A stretch of 64,000 bases of DNA from CAZGWJ01 sp964529445 (GCA_964529445.1 CAZGWJ010000002.1:1-64000); one strand, 5' to 3'. Positions 15,049 through 24,790 are shown, numbered from the stretch's first letter. Notes: generated by a model not told the origin, from the sequence alone. Numbers and translations: made by a program.

Positions 15049-17064
15049 ATGGGAATGAATCCGGGAATTCCGAGCCGTTGTTCGGCGCTTTCTCCTTTCC
15101 GTTTGGGCGTGTTCCGTCGGGTTCTCCTGCTTTTCCTCTTTCTCGTCCACACCTTCCTGCGCGCCGAGGGCGCCGACCCGTCGCAGGACGCCTTCCTTCT
15201 TCCCGAGATCCTCGTCACGACCTCTTCTCTTCGCTTGGCCCCCAATTCTTCCCTTACGGCTTCCGTTCTGGACCGGGATCGGCTCACGCGCCATCATCAT
15301 CGCACGCTCGCCGACGCCCTCACGGAAAGTGCGGGCGTCGATACAGCCTCCCTGGGGGCTGTCGGGGCCGCCCAACTCGTTTCCCTGCGCGGTGCCTCCA
15401 CCGAGCAGGTTCTCGTGCTCCTGGACGGGCATCGTTTGAACCCTCTCCAGGGCGGAGGAGCCGACCTTTCCCTCGTCCCTCTGGAATCACTCGAGCGGGT
15501 CGAGGTCATCCGCGGGTGTGCCCCGTCCCGCTACGGCTCGGAAGGCCTCGGTGGTGTCGTCAACCTGGTCTCTCACGGCCGGCAGGAGGGTGGGCGCTTC
15601 GATGCCGCGACGGGTTCCGGCGGCAGCGGCCGTCTTGCGGGGCGCTATCGTTTGCGCCTGGACCGCGACGGAGCCTGGCACCTCCGCGTGACGGGCTCGC
15701 AGGGTGTCGGCGCGCCCTCCTTCTCCTACACCGATCCGGAACGTGGGACCGTCCGGGAACGCGACAACGTGGATTCCTTCGTGCGGATGGGCGGACTCTC
15801 CCTCTCGCATTCCCCGGCAAGCGGCGTCCGTTTCCCCGATCTCTCACTGGACCTCGACCGGATGATTTCACGCCGCGGCGCCCCGGGACCTTCGGAATTC
15901 CCCTCCCCCGGGGCCCGTCTCGAGGAAACCGGTGGTGGCGGCCGTCTCCAGGCATCCTTTCGGGGAAACGGGGAAGGGGATTCGCCTCTCGCCCTCTCGA
16001 TGTCTTTCACGCGCCGAGACGTTCATTACCGGGATCCTGCGGCTCTTCCCCAGGCGGTTGAAGACTCCCATGTCGGCGATCGTATCGAGTTCGCGGCCGA
16101 TTCCGGAGCGGTCCTTGGGGATCGTTTCGTCCTCCACGCCGGTGCCGGCGCCTCGAACGAGAAGCTCGAGAGTACGACCGATGGTCTTCGAAGGGATTCC
16201 AAGTGTTTCCTTTCCTTGGAACCCCGCCTTCTGTTCGGCCGCCATCCCGGGGTATCCCCGACCTCGGATTTCGCGGCCCGCCTGAGCCTGGAAGGCGGGG
16301 TCCGCGTCGAGACCTCCCGTCTATTCCCGGCCCGCGCGACGCCTCGCGCCGGGATCCTGCTCACCCTTCACCCTCCCACCCGCATGGCCCTGCGCGCGAA
16401 CGCCGGTCTGGCCGTGCGGAACCCGTCCTTCGACGACCTCTTTTTTTCCGCGGCGGCTTTCGCGCGCGGCAATCCGGACCTCCGCCCTGAGCGGTCCCGG
16501 CTCGTCGATGCGGGCCTCCTCTGGTCCCCCGGTCCCCTGGCTCTTTCGTTCACGGCATTCCGACACGATGCCCGGGATCTCATCCAATGGTCGCCCGATT
16601 TCTCCGGGCGCTGGCGGCCCCTGAACGTGTCGCGGGCCGTCGTGAAGGGGTTGGAAGGGGAGGGTTCCCTCTCCGTCCCCATGTCCTTCGGGCTTCTCGG
16701 CATCCTGGACTCGTCCTTTACCTGGATGCAGGCGCGGGACCGGAGCGGGGACCGCAACCTGGATGGGAAGCTTCTGCCTCGCCGTCCGTCCTTCAAGAGC
16801 GGGTCGGGCTTGCGCTTGTCCTGGCGCCAACGGGTCGGAATGCACGTGCGTTCCCGGTTCGTCTCCTACCGCTGGCTGGACGCCCCGAACGTCTCCTACC
16901 TGCCTGGTTACCTGACCATCCAGGCCGGTCTTTCCGTCGAACCGGCACAAGACCTTGTTTTCGCCTTCACGATCCACAACCTGACGGATGTCCAGGCCCG
17001 CGACCTGAACGAGTACCCTCTTCCCGGTCGCCAATGGGAGCTGAAAACATCCGTTGGATTCTGA
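15049..17064 (+). CDS. btuB: TonB-dependent outer-membrane receptor, BtuB-like
   Basis: About 671 residues with an N-terminal hydrophobic signal (RRVLLLFLFLVHTFLRAEG). The plug domain includes LPEILVTTSSLR (TonB-box region), a VSLRGASTEQVLVLLDG motif and LERVEVIRG, followed by a beta barrel ending in the aromatic VGF typical for outer-membrane insertion. It takes up a large ligand using TonB energy. The cobalamin riboswitch upstream identifies the ligand as B12 or a corrinoid. ATG 15049 is chosen because it follows the terminator; a second ATG lies at 15055. The next gene is a lipoprotein in the same transcript. Confidence 0.88.
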   Translation: MGMNPGIPSRCSALSPFRLGVFRRVLLLFLFLVHTFLRAEGADPSQDAFLLPEILVTTSSLRLAPNSSLTASVLDRDRLTRHHHRTLADALTESAGVDTASLGAVGAAQLVSLRGASTEQVLVLLDGHRLNPLQGGGADLSLVPLESLERVEVIRGCAPSRYGSEGLGGVVNLVSHGRQEGGRFDAATGSGGSGRLAGRYRLRLDRDGAWHLRVTGSQGVGAPSFSYTDPERGTVRERDNVDSFVRMGGLSLSHSPASGVRFPDLSLDLDRMISRRGAPGPSEFPSPGARLEETGGGGRLQASFRGNGEGDSPLALSMSFTRRDVHYRDPAALPQAVEDSHVGDRIEFAADSGAVLGDRFVLHAGAGASNEKLESTTDGLRRDSKCFLSLEPRLLFGRHPGVSPTSDFAARLSLEGGVRVETSRLFPARATPRAGILLTLHPPTRMALRANAGLAVRNPSFDDLFFSAAAFARGNPDLRPERSRLVDAGLLWSPGPLALSFTAFRHDARDLIQWSPDFSGRWRPLNVSRAVVKGLEGEGSLSVPMSFGLLGILDSSFTWMQARDRSGDRNLDGKLLPRRPSFKSGSGLRLSWRQRVGMHVRSRFVSYRWLDAPNVSYLPGYLTIQAGLSVEPAQDLVFAFTIHNLTDVQARDLNEYPLPGRQWELKTSVGF

Positions 17065-17096
17065 ATGGATCATTCCTTCTTTCTCGGGAGTACGTC

Positions 17097-18158
17097 ATGA
17101 TCAAACCTGCCAGGTCGTCCGATTCGGTTGTTGTGATTTTCCTCCTTTCTTTCGCGTTCCTTTTCCCGGCCTGTCAGACCGCTCCTCCCGCCTCCCCCGG
17201 ATCCGGCCCCCTCACCCTCGACCATTACCTGGCCGTCGTGAACGGGAACGGCGGATATCTCTCCTTCGTGCTGCCGTCGAACGGGATGCATTTCCCGGGA
17301 CCCGCCGTCGGGGCCATCTATCCTCAGTCCGTGCGGTCCTGCGGAGAGCGCCTCGTGGTCGTGAATTCCTCCGGCAACAACCTCCGCCTTTACGGCGCCC
17401 GCACGCCCAACGTGCCAGCCGGCACGATCCAATTCGAACCCGGCACGAATCCCGTGGAGATCGCCTTCGCCGACTGCGAAACGGCGTATGTCTCCTGCTA
17501 TGACGCCGGGCGGATCCTCAAGGTGGACATGGCCTCCCTGTCCGTGGCGGCCACGCTCGCTGTTCCGCCGGCCCAGGGATCGAACCCGGACGGCCTCGCG
17601 ATCGCGGGCGGAAAACTGTACGTCGGACTGCCCGGCTTCGGTTCGGGCCGAACCGTAGGAATCGTGGACCTTTCATCCTTCTCCTTCACCGCCGCCTCGC
17701 CGGTGACCGTCGGCGAGAATTCGCAGACGTTGCTGGTCGCGGGAGGCCGTGTCCACGTTCTCTGCACCAGCGGATACAACCCCGATTGGACGAACAAACT
17801 GCAGGGAAGCGTCCATGTCATCGACCCCTCCACGGACCAGGTGGAGCGCATCGTGGACCTCACCGGATCCGATCCCGCCTTCGGAACGGCGGCGGAGAAC
17901 GGCCGGGTTTTCGTGAGCGGATGGGAAGGGGGATTGATGTGCTACGACGCCGCAACGGGTATCGTGCTCCGCGGTCCCGGAAATCCCGTCGCACGCCCGG
18001 CATCCGGCGGATTGATGGGACTCGCCTCGAGCGGCTCACACCTCTGGGCCTGCGCCTTCATGGAGGATTCGATCCTGGAATTCGATTCGGACACCTTTGC
18101 AGCGACCCGATCCTTTCCCGTGGGTTCACAGCCCGGAGTCCTGGCCTTCGTGCCGTGA
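17097..18158 (+). CDS. Beta-propeller lipoprotein, BtuG-like
   Basis: 353 residues. A lipoprotein signal ends with the lipobox LFPAC (about residues 22-26), and the mature part consists of repeated beta-propeller blades of YncE type (VDLSSFSF, VHVIDPSTDQVERIVDL, MCYDAATGIV). It follows the BtuB-like receptor by 32 nt with GGGAG before ATG 17097 and so shares its riboswitch. In Bacteroides, BtuG is a surface beta-propeller lipoprotein that captures B12 and hands it to BtuB; the same role is inferred here. Alternatively an unrelated YncE-type lipoprotein. Confidence 0.7.
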   Translation: MIKPARSSDSVVVIFLLSFAFLFPACQTAPPASPGSGPLTLDHYLAVVNGNGGYLSFVLPSNGMHFPGPAVGAIYPQSVRSCGERLVVVNSSGNNLRLYGARTPNVPAGTIQFEPGTNPVEIAFADCETAYVSCYDAGRILKVDMASLSVAATLAVPPAQGSNPDGLAIAGGKLYVGLPGFGSGRTVGIVDLSSFSFTAASPVTVGENSQTLLVAGGRVHVLCTSGYNPDWTNKLQGSVHVIDPSTDQVERIVDLTGSDPAFGTAAENGRVFVSGWEGGLMCYDAATGIVLRGPGNPVARPASGGLMGLASSGSHLWACAFMEDSILEFDSDTFAATRSFPVGSQPGVLAFVP

Positions 18159-18189
18159 TGGTTTTCACCGCCTCTTATCCGGAACAAGC

Positions 18190-18630
18190 GCGTCAAAAAA
18201 AATCAAGGAGCAAATTTTTCAAATCCTCGCGCTTTTGAAGGGAAAGAAAAATTTTTCTTCCCGCTCTTTCGGGTAAAATTTCCTTGACTTCGAATCCAAA
18301 AAGCTTAAAAGGGTATGGCAAGATACAAAACAATGACTTTTCGCCGTGGATACGCGTTTCGCGGAAGTGACGATCAACGGGTTTCTTGTCGGGCCCACCG
18401 CGGCGACCTCGCGAACCAACACTCATAAAACTTTCCGAATCCGTGTCTTGCGGCCGCGTGTGGATTTGTGGATGAACGGTTCTTTTTTCTCCACCCACCG
18501 AGGCTTGGGCGGCATCCCTTTGTTTTTCAGCAGGGAGGCCCCGCGCGTCCCCTTTGTTGCGGGGTCGGCGGATCAGCCCACCGAGAGCGAACAACTTATC
18601 CACAGGCTCATCCACAGGTGTGGAAAAGCC
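18190..18630. other. Candidate chromosomal replication origin (oriC)
   Basis: Non-coding, between the lipoprotein and dnaA. An AT-rich stretch (18192-18345, runs of A and T) that could be the unwinding element is followed by DnaA-box-like 9-mers: TGTGGATTT (18459-18467, minus), TGTGGATGA (18467-18475, minus), a perfect TTATCCACA (18596-18604), TCATCCACA (18608-18616) and TGTGGAAAA (18619-18627, minus). Two GGGATAA motifs follow near 18680-18696. This matches a typical dnaA-proximal oriC, though it was not tested by GC skew. Confidence 0.65.
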
Positions 18631-18768
18631 GCCCGTGAGGGGACGTTTCGCAGGGTTCTTCGGGATAGGTCGTTCATGGGGATAAGCCGGGGATAAACCA
18701 ACCCAAACCCCCGGGAATCCTTTTGTTTTGGCCGTTTTTAGGTGTTTTCCCGTCGGGGAGGCTTGTGG

Positions 18769-20199
18769 ATGACCGGCTCAACGGACGTCTGGAACCGCTG
18801 CCTGGAGGCCCTTCAAAAGGACCTGAATCGGCAAAGTTTCGAGACATGGTTCAAGCCCACCAAGGGTTCCCTGGTGGACGGGAATACCCTCCAGGTCCTC
18901 GTTCCCAACGAGTTCTTCAGGGATTGGATCCGCGATCATTACAGCTGTGATATCCAGAAGGCCGTTCGGGACAGTCATCCCGAGCAATTGGAGATCCGTT
19001 TCGAAGTCGACCCCTCCCTTCGCACCCAGGAAAACCCCGGAACCGCCGCTCCCGATTCCCCGGACCTCTTGTCCGAGACCAAGAGCGGGGCTCCAGTTGC
19101 TGTTCCTGCCCAGGTTGAACTGACCTTCATCGAAAAACCCGTCTCAACCCGCGGAACCAAGGCCCATGAATTCGTACTGAATCCCAAATTCGCCTTCGAC
19201 AACTTCGTGGTGGGCAACAGCAACCGTTTCGCCCACGCCGCATCCCTAGCGGTAGCGGAGTCGCCGGGCAAGTCCTACAACCCCTTGTTCATCTATGGGG
19301 GGGTCGGCTTGGGCAAGACGCATCTCCTGCAAGCCATCGGCAATTACGCCCGCCAGCAGAACCCCAACGTCAAGATCCTCTATATCTCGTCCGAGCGGTT
19401 CCTGAACGATTTCATCGAGTCCATCCAGTCCGGAAAAAGCCTTGATTTCCGCAACAAATACCGCACCGTGGACCTCCTTCTCATCGACGATATCCAGTTC
19501 TGGGAGGGGAAAGAATCCACGCAGGAAGAATTTTTCCACACCTTCAACGTGCTTTACGAGGCTGGAAAGCAGATCGTCGCCACCTCGGATAGTCATCCGA
19601 AGGAGATCCGCCTGGAGGAGCGCCTGAAAAACCGTTTCGAGATGGGGCTGGTGACGGACATCCAGGAACCCGATCTCGAGACCCGGGTGGCCATCCTTCG
19701 AAAGAAGGCCGCCGGCGCGGGTGCGGTGGTCCCTAACGAGGTAATGACGTATATCGCCCACCACGTGAAATCCAACATCCGCGAGCTGGAAGGTTCCATG
19801 CTCCGGGTCCTGGCCTTCGCCTCCCTGACCAAGCAGGAGATCACCCTGGACGCCATCAAGGAGGTCCTGAAGGACTCGCTGCCCTCCGACGACCGCCGGG
19901 TGTCCATCGAGACCATCCAGCGGCTGGTGGCGGAGCGTTACAATTGCAAGTTCTTCGATATGCGCTCCAGGAAACGCACCAAATCGGTGGCGTTCCCCCG
20001 TCAGGTCGCCATGTACCTCTCCCGGGAATTGACCCCCCATTCGCTGTCCGAGATCGGGGCGGCTTTCGGGGGCAAGGATCACACCACCATCATTCACGCC
20101 TACGACAAGATCGACGATCTTTCTTCCACCGATCCCACCCTCGCCGCCGAGATCCAGTCCCTCCGGAAAACCCTTACCGAGGGTTCTTCCCACGCATAA
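18769..20199 (+). CDS. dnaA: Chromosomal replication initiator protein DnaA
   Basis: 476 residues. Domain I starts VWNRCLEALQKDLNRQSFETW, a variable linker follows, and the AAA+ domain III contains Walker A GGVGLGKTH (about 176) and Walker B LLIDDIQF (about 236). The DNA-binding domain IV has the signature GGKDHTTIIHAYDKI near the end. DnaA-ATP opens oriC and also regulates transcription. ATG 18769 is preferred over GTG 18742 because GGGGAGG lies 7 nt upstream. dnaN follows after 334 bp. Confidence 0.98.
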   Translation: MTGSTDVWNRCLEALQKDLNRQSFETWFKPTKGSLVDGNTLQVLVPNEFFRDWIRDHYSCDIQKAVRDSHPEQLEIRFEVDPSLRTQENPGTAAPDSPDLLSETKSGAPVAVPAQVELTFIEKPVSTRGTKAHEFVLNPKFAFDNFVVGNSNRFAHAASLAVAESPGKSYNPLFIYGGVGLGKTHLLQAIGNYARQQNPNVKILYISSERFLNDFIESIQSGKSLDFRNKYRTVDLLLIDDIQFWEGKESTQEEFFHTFNVLYEAGKQIVATSDSHPKEIRLEERLKNRFEMGLVTDIQEPDLETRVAILRKKAAGAGAVVPNEVMTYIAHHVKSNIRELEGSMLRVLAFASLTKQEITLDAIKEVLKDSLPSDDRRVSIETIQRLVAERYNCKFFDMRSRKRTKSVAFPRQVAMYLSRELTPHSLSEIGAAFGGKDHTTIIHAYDKIDDLSSTDPTLAAEIQSLRKTLTEGSSHA

Positions 20200-20533
20200 T
20201 CCAGAAACGGGACGGCACCGGCTCCCGGGGGTGATCGGATCGTTCCCTTCCTCTCTGTAACGTCCCGGATCTTCCCGGGAAACCCTTCATCCACCGAACC
20301 ATCCACAAATCACGAGGTCGTTTCCGGATAATGGGCACGACAACCCAAATCGGTTGCGGGGTTGTGGATTTGCCATATAATACCCACAAAACATACCCAG
20401 TCCCCGATAACGATTCCGTTGCGTCCGAGTTGATCGGGGTGGTTTTCCTGCACATATCCCCACCAACACTACGGCTACTTGTTTTTAAATAGACTCTTTA
20501 CAGTAAAGACAGGACGCTTAAAAGGAGCTTTTC
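20200..20533 (+). promoter_or_regulatory. dnaA-dnaN intergenic region with dnaN promoter and DnaA-box-like site
   Basis: A promoter TTGCGG (20354-20359), 16 nt, TATAAT (20376-20381) reads toward dnaN. A DnaA-box-like TGTGGATTT (20363-20371, minus-strand box one mismatch from consensus) lies between the two promoter elements, so DnaA could repress or tune dnaN. Another weak box, CCATCCACA, is at 20299-20307. No gene seen. Confidence 0.6.
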
Positions 20534-21655
20534 ATGAAAGTCGTGGTACCCCGTGCGGATCTGCTCAAGGGAGTCTTAACCGTCCAGAACGCCGTGGCGG
20601 CGAAGCAAACCATGCCGATCCTTGCCAACATCCTGTTGGAAGCCAAGGACAACCGGTTCGAATTCGTGGCGACCGATCTGGACATGGGTATCCGTTGTTC
20701 GGTGCCCGCCGAGGTGGTCGACAAGGGAAGCATCACCATCAACGCGAAGAAGATCTCCGACCTTTGCAGGGAACTGCCTGATTCCAACGTGGACATCGAG
20801 ACGGACGAGAATCACCGATTGATCATGGTCTGCCAGAAATCCCAGTTCAAGATCCACGGAATGCCGAAAGACGATTTTCCCATCCTTCCCGACGTCCGGA
20901 AGGAGAAGGCCTACAAGATCAAGGGCTCCGTCTTCCTGGAAATGGTACGAAAGACCCTCTTTGCCGTTTCGACGGATGACGGACGCTACGTCCTGAACGG
21001 CGTATTCTTCAACGTCGAGGGCAACCGCTTGAAGATGGTCTCGACGGACGGTCATCGGTTGGCCTTCATCCAGAAAAAGCTGGAAGGGAAGGGTGATAAC
21101 CCCTGTTCCGTCATCATCCCCACCAAGACCCTGAACGAGGTGTCCAAGATCGTCTCCGACGCATCCAAGGGCAAGGAGGACGAGATCGTGGTCGAGGTGA
21201 CGGCCACAGACAACCAGATCAAGTTCGTGGTGGCTGGGGTCGAGATCGTTTCCCGGCTTATCGAGGGTCAGTTCCCCAATTACGAGCAGGTCATTCCCAA
21301 GGATTCCGACAAGAAGGTGGAAGCGGACGTGGCTGCCCTCGCGGCCGCCACCCGAAGGGTTTCGATCTTGGCTTCGGAAAAATCCTATTCCGTACGTTAC
21401 AAACTCGAGACAAACAACCTGGTCATCTCCACCAAAACCCCTGATATCGGGGAATCCCGCGAGGAGATCGCCGTCGATTTCCCCGGGGGCGAGGATCTGG
21501 CCATCGCATACAACGCCAAGTACGTCCTGGATGTCCTGAAGAACGTGGGAACCGAAAAGGTGATCCTGGAACTCACCCAGCCGTTGAATCCGGGCGTTTT
21601 CCGCCCCAAGGGTGACGCGGATTATCTTTGCGTCATCATGCCCATGAGGGTGTAG
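20534..21655 (+). CDS. dnaN: DNA polymerase III sliding clamp (beta subunit)
   Basis: 373 residues with the three-domain clamp organisation (TKTLNEVSKIV in the middle, C-terminal MPMRV). The dimer encircles DNA and tethers polymerase III and many repair proteins. The start ATG 20534 has AAAGGAG upstream. The C-terminus ending in MPMRV closely matches the family (MPMRL). It follows dnaA in the classic order, but recF does not follow it. Confidence 0.97.
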   Translation: MKVVVPRADLLKGVLTVQNAVAAKQTMPILANILLEAKDNRFEFVATDLDMGIRCSVPAEVVDKGSITINAKKISDLCRELPDSNVDIETDENHRLIMVCQKSQFKIHGMPKDDFPILPDVRKEKAYKIKGSVFLEMVRKTLFAVSTDDGRYVLNGVFFNVEGNRLKMVSTDGHRLAFIQKKLEGKGDNPCSVIIPTKTLNEVSKIVSDASKGKEDEIVVEVTATDNQIKFVVAGVEIVSRLIEGQFPNYEQVIPKDSDKKVEADVAALAAATRRVSILASEKSYSVRYKLETNNLVISTKTPDIGESREEIAVDFPGGEDLAIAYNAKYVLDVLKNVGTEKVILELTQPLNPGVFRPKGDADYLCVIMPMRV

Positions 21656-21787
21656 GGATTCAACGTCCCTCTCGCCAGGGGCCCTTCGTGTTGCTCGCGG
21701 TGCGGCCCCGGCGGGCTTTCCGTGCGATCGGCCGGATTCCCTCCCTGGTTCTTGTGACCCATCACCGGGTTCGTTATCATCCTTCTC

Positions 21788-24700
21788 ATGTCCTTCCGTC
21801 CCACCCGATCCCGACAGGACCCCAAGTTACTCGTCAAGGACCTTTTCCGCCGCGAAGAATTTCGCGATCGATTGGTCCATGTCGAGACGGTTCCTTCCCG
21901 TCCCGAGAGGACCGTGCCATGGCCTTCCTGCGTCGCGCCCCCCTTGGCATCCCTCTTCACCGGGACGGGCATCCACGAACCCTGGGTCCATCAGGCACGC
22001 GCATGGGAAGCGCTCGAAAGCGGCAAACACGTCGCTATTACCACCCCAACGGCCTCCGGAAAGACCCTGGTGTTCAACCTTCCCGTCCTAGGATCCATCC
22101 TTAAGGATCCCTCCGCGAAAGCCCTCTATCTTTATCCGACAAAGGCCCTGGCCCAGGACCAGCTGAAAACCCTGCAGGAGATATCCGGGTTGATGTCCTC
22201 GGCCCGGATGAATCCCATCACGGCCGAGATCTATGACGGGGATACCTCTTCCTCCCGCAGGGCGCGCATCCGAAAAAACCCGCCCGGAATCCTTTTGACC
22301 AATCCCGACATGTTGCACCTGGGTTTCCTTCCGAACCAGGATGGCTGGTCCCACTTCTTCGGGAAACTGAAATATGTGGTGGTGGACGAAGCCCACTCGT
22401 ATCGCGGCGTTTTCGGATCCCACGTGGGCCATGTGTTCCGGCGCCTGCGGCGCATCCTGGAGCTCCAGGGGTCGCGGCCCCGGTGGATCGCCTGCTCCGC
22501 CACGGTGGGAAACCCTAATGAATTCCTGGGGCAACTGACGGGGCTTCCCTTCGAAGTCATCTCGGAAAGCGGGGCCCCCACCTCGACCAAGACCTTCGTC
22601 CTCTGGAACCCGCCGGCATCACCCTACACCGACGCCGTGACGCTCCTGGCCCATTGTGTGGAAGCGGGCCTCAAGACCATCGTCTTTACCAAGGCCCGGA
22701 AGATCACGGAACTCATTTCGATGTGGGTGAATCGGGCCCATCCCGAATGGGAAGGCCGGATCCGCTCCTACCGGGCCGGATACCTGCCTTCGGAACGGCG
22801 GGAGATCGAGGCCCTGTTGTTCTCGGATCGATTGAGCGCCGTCATCTCTACCTCGGCGCTGGAAGTGGGGATCGACGTGGGTGGGCTGGATGCCTGCATC
22901 CTGGTGGGATATCCGGGAACGATGATCTCGACCTGGCAAAGATCAGGCCGCGTGGGACGGGGTGACGCATCCTCCCTCATCTTCCTGGTCGGGATGCCGG
23001 ACGCCCTCGACCAGTACTGGATGAGGCATCCGGGGAAGTTCTTCGAGTTCCGCCCCGAAGCGATCGTGGCCGACGTGGGGAACGAGGTCATCGCGCGCGC
23101 GCATCTTCTTTGCGCGGCTGCCGAATCACCGCTGGACCCCGAGCGGGACGACGATCTGTACGACGGCATCCTTTCACGCGAGACGCCGGGTCTCCTGAAG
23201 GAGGGGCGCCTCTTGGAATCGGCGGAAGGGCGCCGCCTCTTCGCCTCCGATCCGAGGCCCCAGCGGGGGGTTTCCATCCGGGACATCGGAGAAGGTTATT
23301 CCATCGTCGATCGCGAATCGGGGGAATTGATCGGCACCATCGATTCGCATCGCGCTTTCCGCGATTGCCACCCGGGTGCCGTGTACCTGCACCAGGGGAT
23401 GCAGTACGTGGTGAAGGACCTATCCTGGGAGGAGCGCAGGATCCAGGTTTCCGGCGAGGCGGTCGATTTCTACACCCAGGTGAACTACGAGGAGGAGACC
23501 GAGATCCTGGAGGAGGAGGCCACGCGCGCGGTCGGGGCCGCGGGCAGCCCCTGCACGCTCCATTTCGGACGGGTCCGCGTGACGCAACGATTCATCAACT
23601 ACGAGACGCATCGAACGGCCGATGGACAGGTTATCGCAACCCATCCGCTCACCCTTCCGCCGCAGATCTTCGAGACCGAGGCGATATGGCTGAAGCTTCC
23701 ACAACGCTTGAATGCCGAGGTGACGGATCGGGGGCGGCATTTCATGGGCGGGCTCCATGCCGTCGAGCACGCTTTCATCGCCATGATGCCTGTGCACATC
23801 CTCTGCGATCGATGGGATCTCGGGGGCGTCTCCACGCCTGCCCACCCGCAGGTGCCCCAACCCGTCATCTTCATCTATGACGGGTATCCCGGGGGGGTGG
23901 GACTGACCCGAAAGGCCTATGCGGAATTCGAGGGACTTCTCGCCACCACCGCCGGGATGGTCGCCGACTGCGGATGCGAGGAGGGGTGCCCCGCCTGCAT
24001 CCAATCCCCGAAGTGCGGCAGCGGAAACCACCCCCTCGACAAGGGCGCGGCTCTGCAGATTTTGGGTCGCATCGAGGGAACCCCGCGGGTTGAACGATCA
24101 AAAGCCGTCGGGAAAGGGAAAAACGGCGAAGACGGATCCCGGGAGGAGGTTCGGGGAGCCAACTCGCGCCCCTCCGCCTTTTCCGAATCGGAGAGGGACG
24201 CGATGGATCCGGGAAAAGCGCCTGCGTTTCCCGCACCCGTTCCGCCCGAAAGGACCGGACCCGTGGTTTTCGACATCGAGACGCGTTACCTCGCCGGGGA
24301 GGTCATGGGCGGATGGAACAACCTGCCTGCCATGCGCATCGCCTGCGCCGTGGTCTACGATGTCGAGAAGGACGAGTACTTCGTCTACCGGGAGGAACAC
24401 GCGGCGGAACTGGTCCGGCACCTGAGGGCCGCGACGCTCGTGGTGGGTTTCAATTCGCGGCGGTTCGATTACGGCGTCGTGCAGGGTTACACCGCATTCG
24501 ACCTCTCGACCCTTCCCACCCTCGACCTGATGGCCGATCTCCAGACGAGACTGAAGCACCGACTGTCCCTCTCCCACCTGGCGCGGGAGACCCTCGGCGC
24601 CGACAAGACGGCCGACGGGCTCCAAGCTGTGCAATGGTGGCGGGAAGGGAAGGAGGACCTGGTGATCGGGTATTGCAGGGACGACGTGAGAATTACCCAC

Positions 24701-24790
24701 GAATTGTGGAGGTTCGGTCGGGAAAAGGGATACGTTCTATTCGCACATAAGGGGACGGGTGAGCGGGTGAAATGCCCGGTGGACTGGTGA
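21788..24790 (+). CDS. MrfA-type DUF1998 helicase fused to a MrfB-type exonuclease domain
   Basis: 1,000 residues. Residues 1-760 form an SF2 helicase: motif I TASGKT (88-93), DEAH box VVVDEAHSY (about 197), motif VI QRSGRVGRGD (about 383), then a DUF1998/MZB region with the four-cysteine cluster CGCEEGCPACIQSPKCGSGN (about 728-747), as in MrfA (YprA). After a charged linker, residues 825-985 form a DEDD exonuclease: DIET (about 829), GFNSRRFDYGVV and YCRDDVRIT (about 962), as in MrfB (YprB). In Bacillus subtilis MrfA and MrfB are separate proteins acting together in mitomycin-lesion repair; here both activities appear in one chain. Confidence 0.85.
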   Translation: MSFRPTRSRQDPKLLVKDLFRREEFRDRLVHVETVPSRPERTVPWPSCVAPPLASLFTGTGIHEPWVHQARAWEALESGKHVAITTPTASGKTLVFNLPVLGSILKDPSAKALYLYPTKALAQDQLKTLQEISGLMSSARMNPITAEIYDGDTSSSRRARIRKNPPGILLTNPDMLHLGFLPNQDGWSHFFGKLKYVVVDEAHSYRGVFGSHVGHVFRRLRRILELQGSRPRWIACSATVGNPNEFLGQLTGLPFEVISESGAPTSTKTFVLWNPPASPYTDAVTLLAHCVEAGLKTIVFTKARKITELISMWVNRAHPEWEGRIRSYRAGYLPSERREIEALLFSDRLSAVISTSALEVGIDVGGLDACILVGYPGTMISTWQRSGRVGRGDASSLIFLVGMPDALDQYWMRHPGKFFEFRPEAIVADVGNEVIARAHLLCAAAESPLDPERDDDLYDGILSRETPGLLKEGRLLESAEGRRLFASDPRPQRGVSIRDIGEGYSIVDRESGELIGTIDSHRAFRDCHPGAVYLHQGMQYVVKDLSWEERRIQVSGEAVDFYTQVNYEEETEILEEEATRAVGAAGSPCTLHFGRVRVTQRFINYETHRTADGQVIATHPLTLPPQIFETEAIWLKLPQRLNAEVTDRGRHFMGGLHAVEHAFIAMMPVHILCDRWDLGGVSTPAHPQVPQPVIFIYDGYPGGVGLTRKAYAEFEGLLATTAGMVADCGCEEGCPACIQSPKCGSGNHPLDKGAALQILGRIEGTPRVERSKAVGKGKNGEDGSREEVRGANSRPSAFSESERDAMDPGKAPAFPAPVPPERTGPVVFDIETRYLAGEVMGGWNNLPAMRIACAVVYDVEKDEYFVYREEHAAELVRHLRAATLVVGFNSRRFDYGVVQGYTAFDLSTLPTLDLMADLQTRLKHRLSLSHLARETLGADKTADGLQAVQWWREGKEDLVIGYCRDDVRITHELWRFGREKGYVLFAHKGTGERVKCPVDW

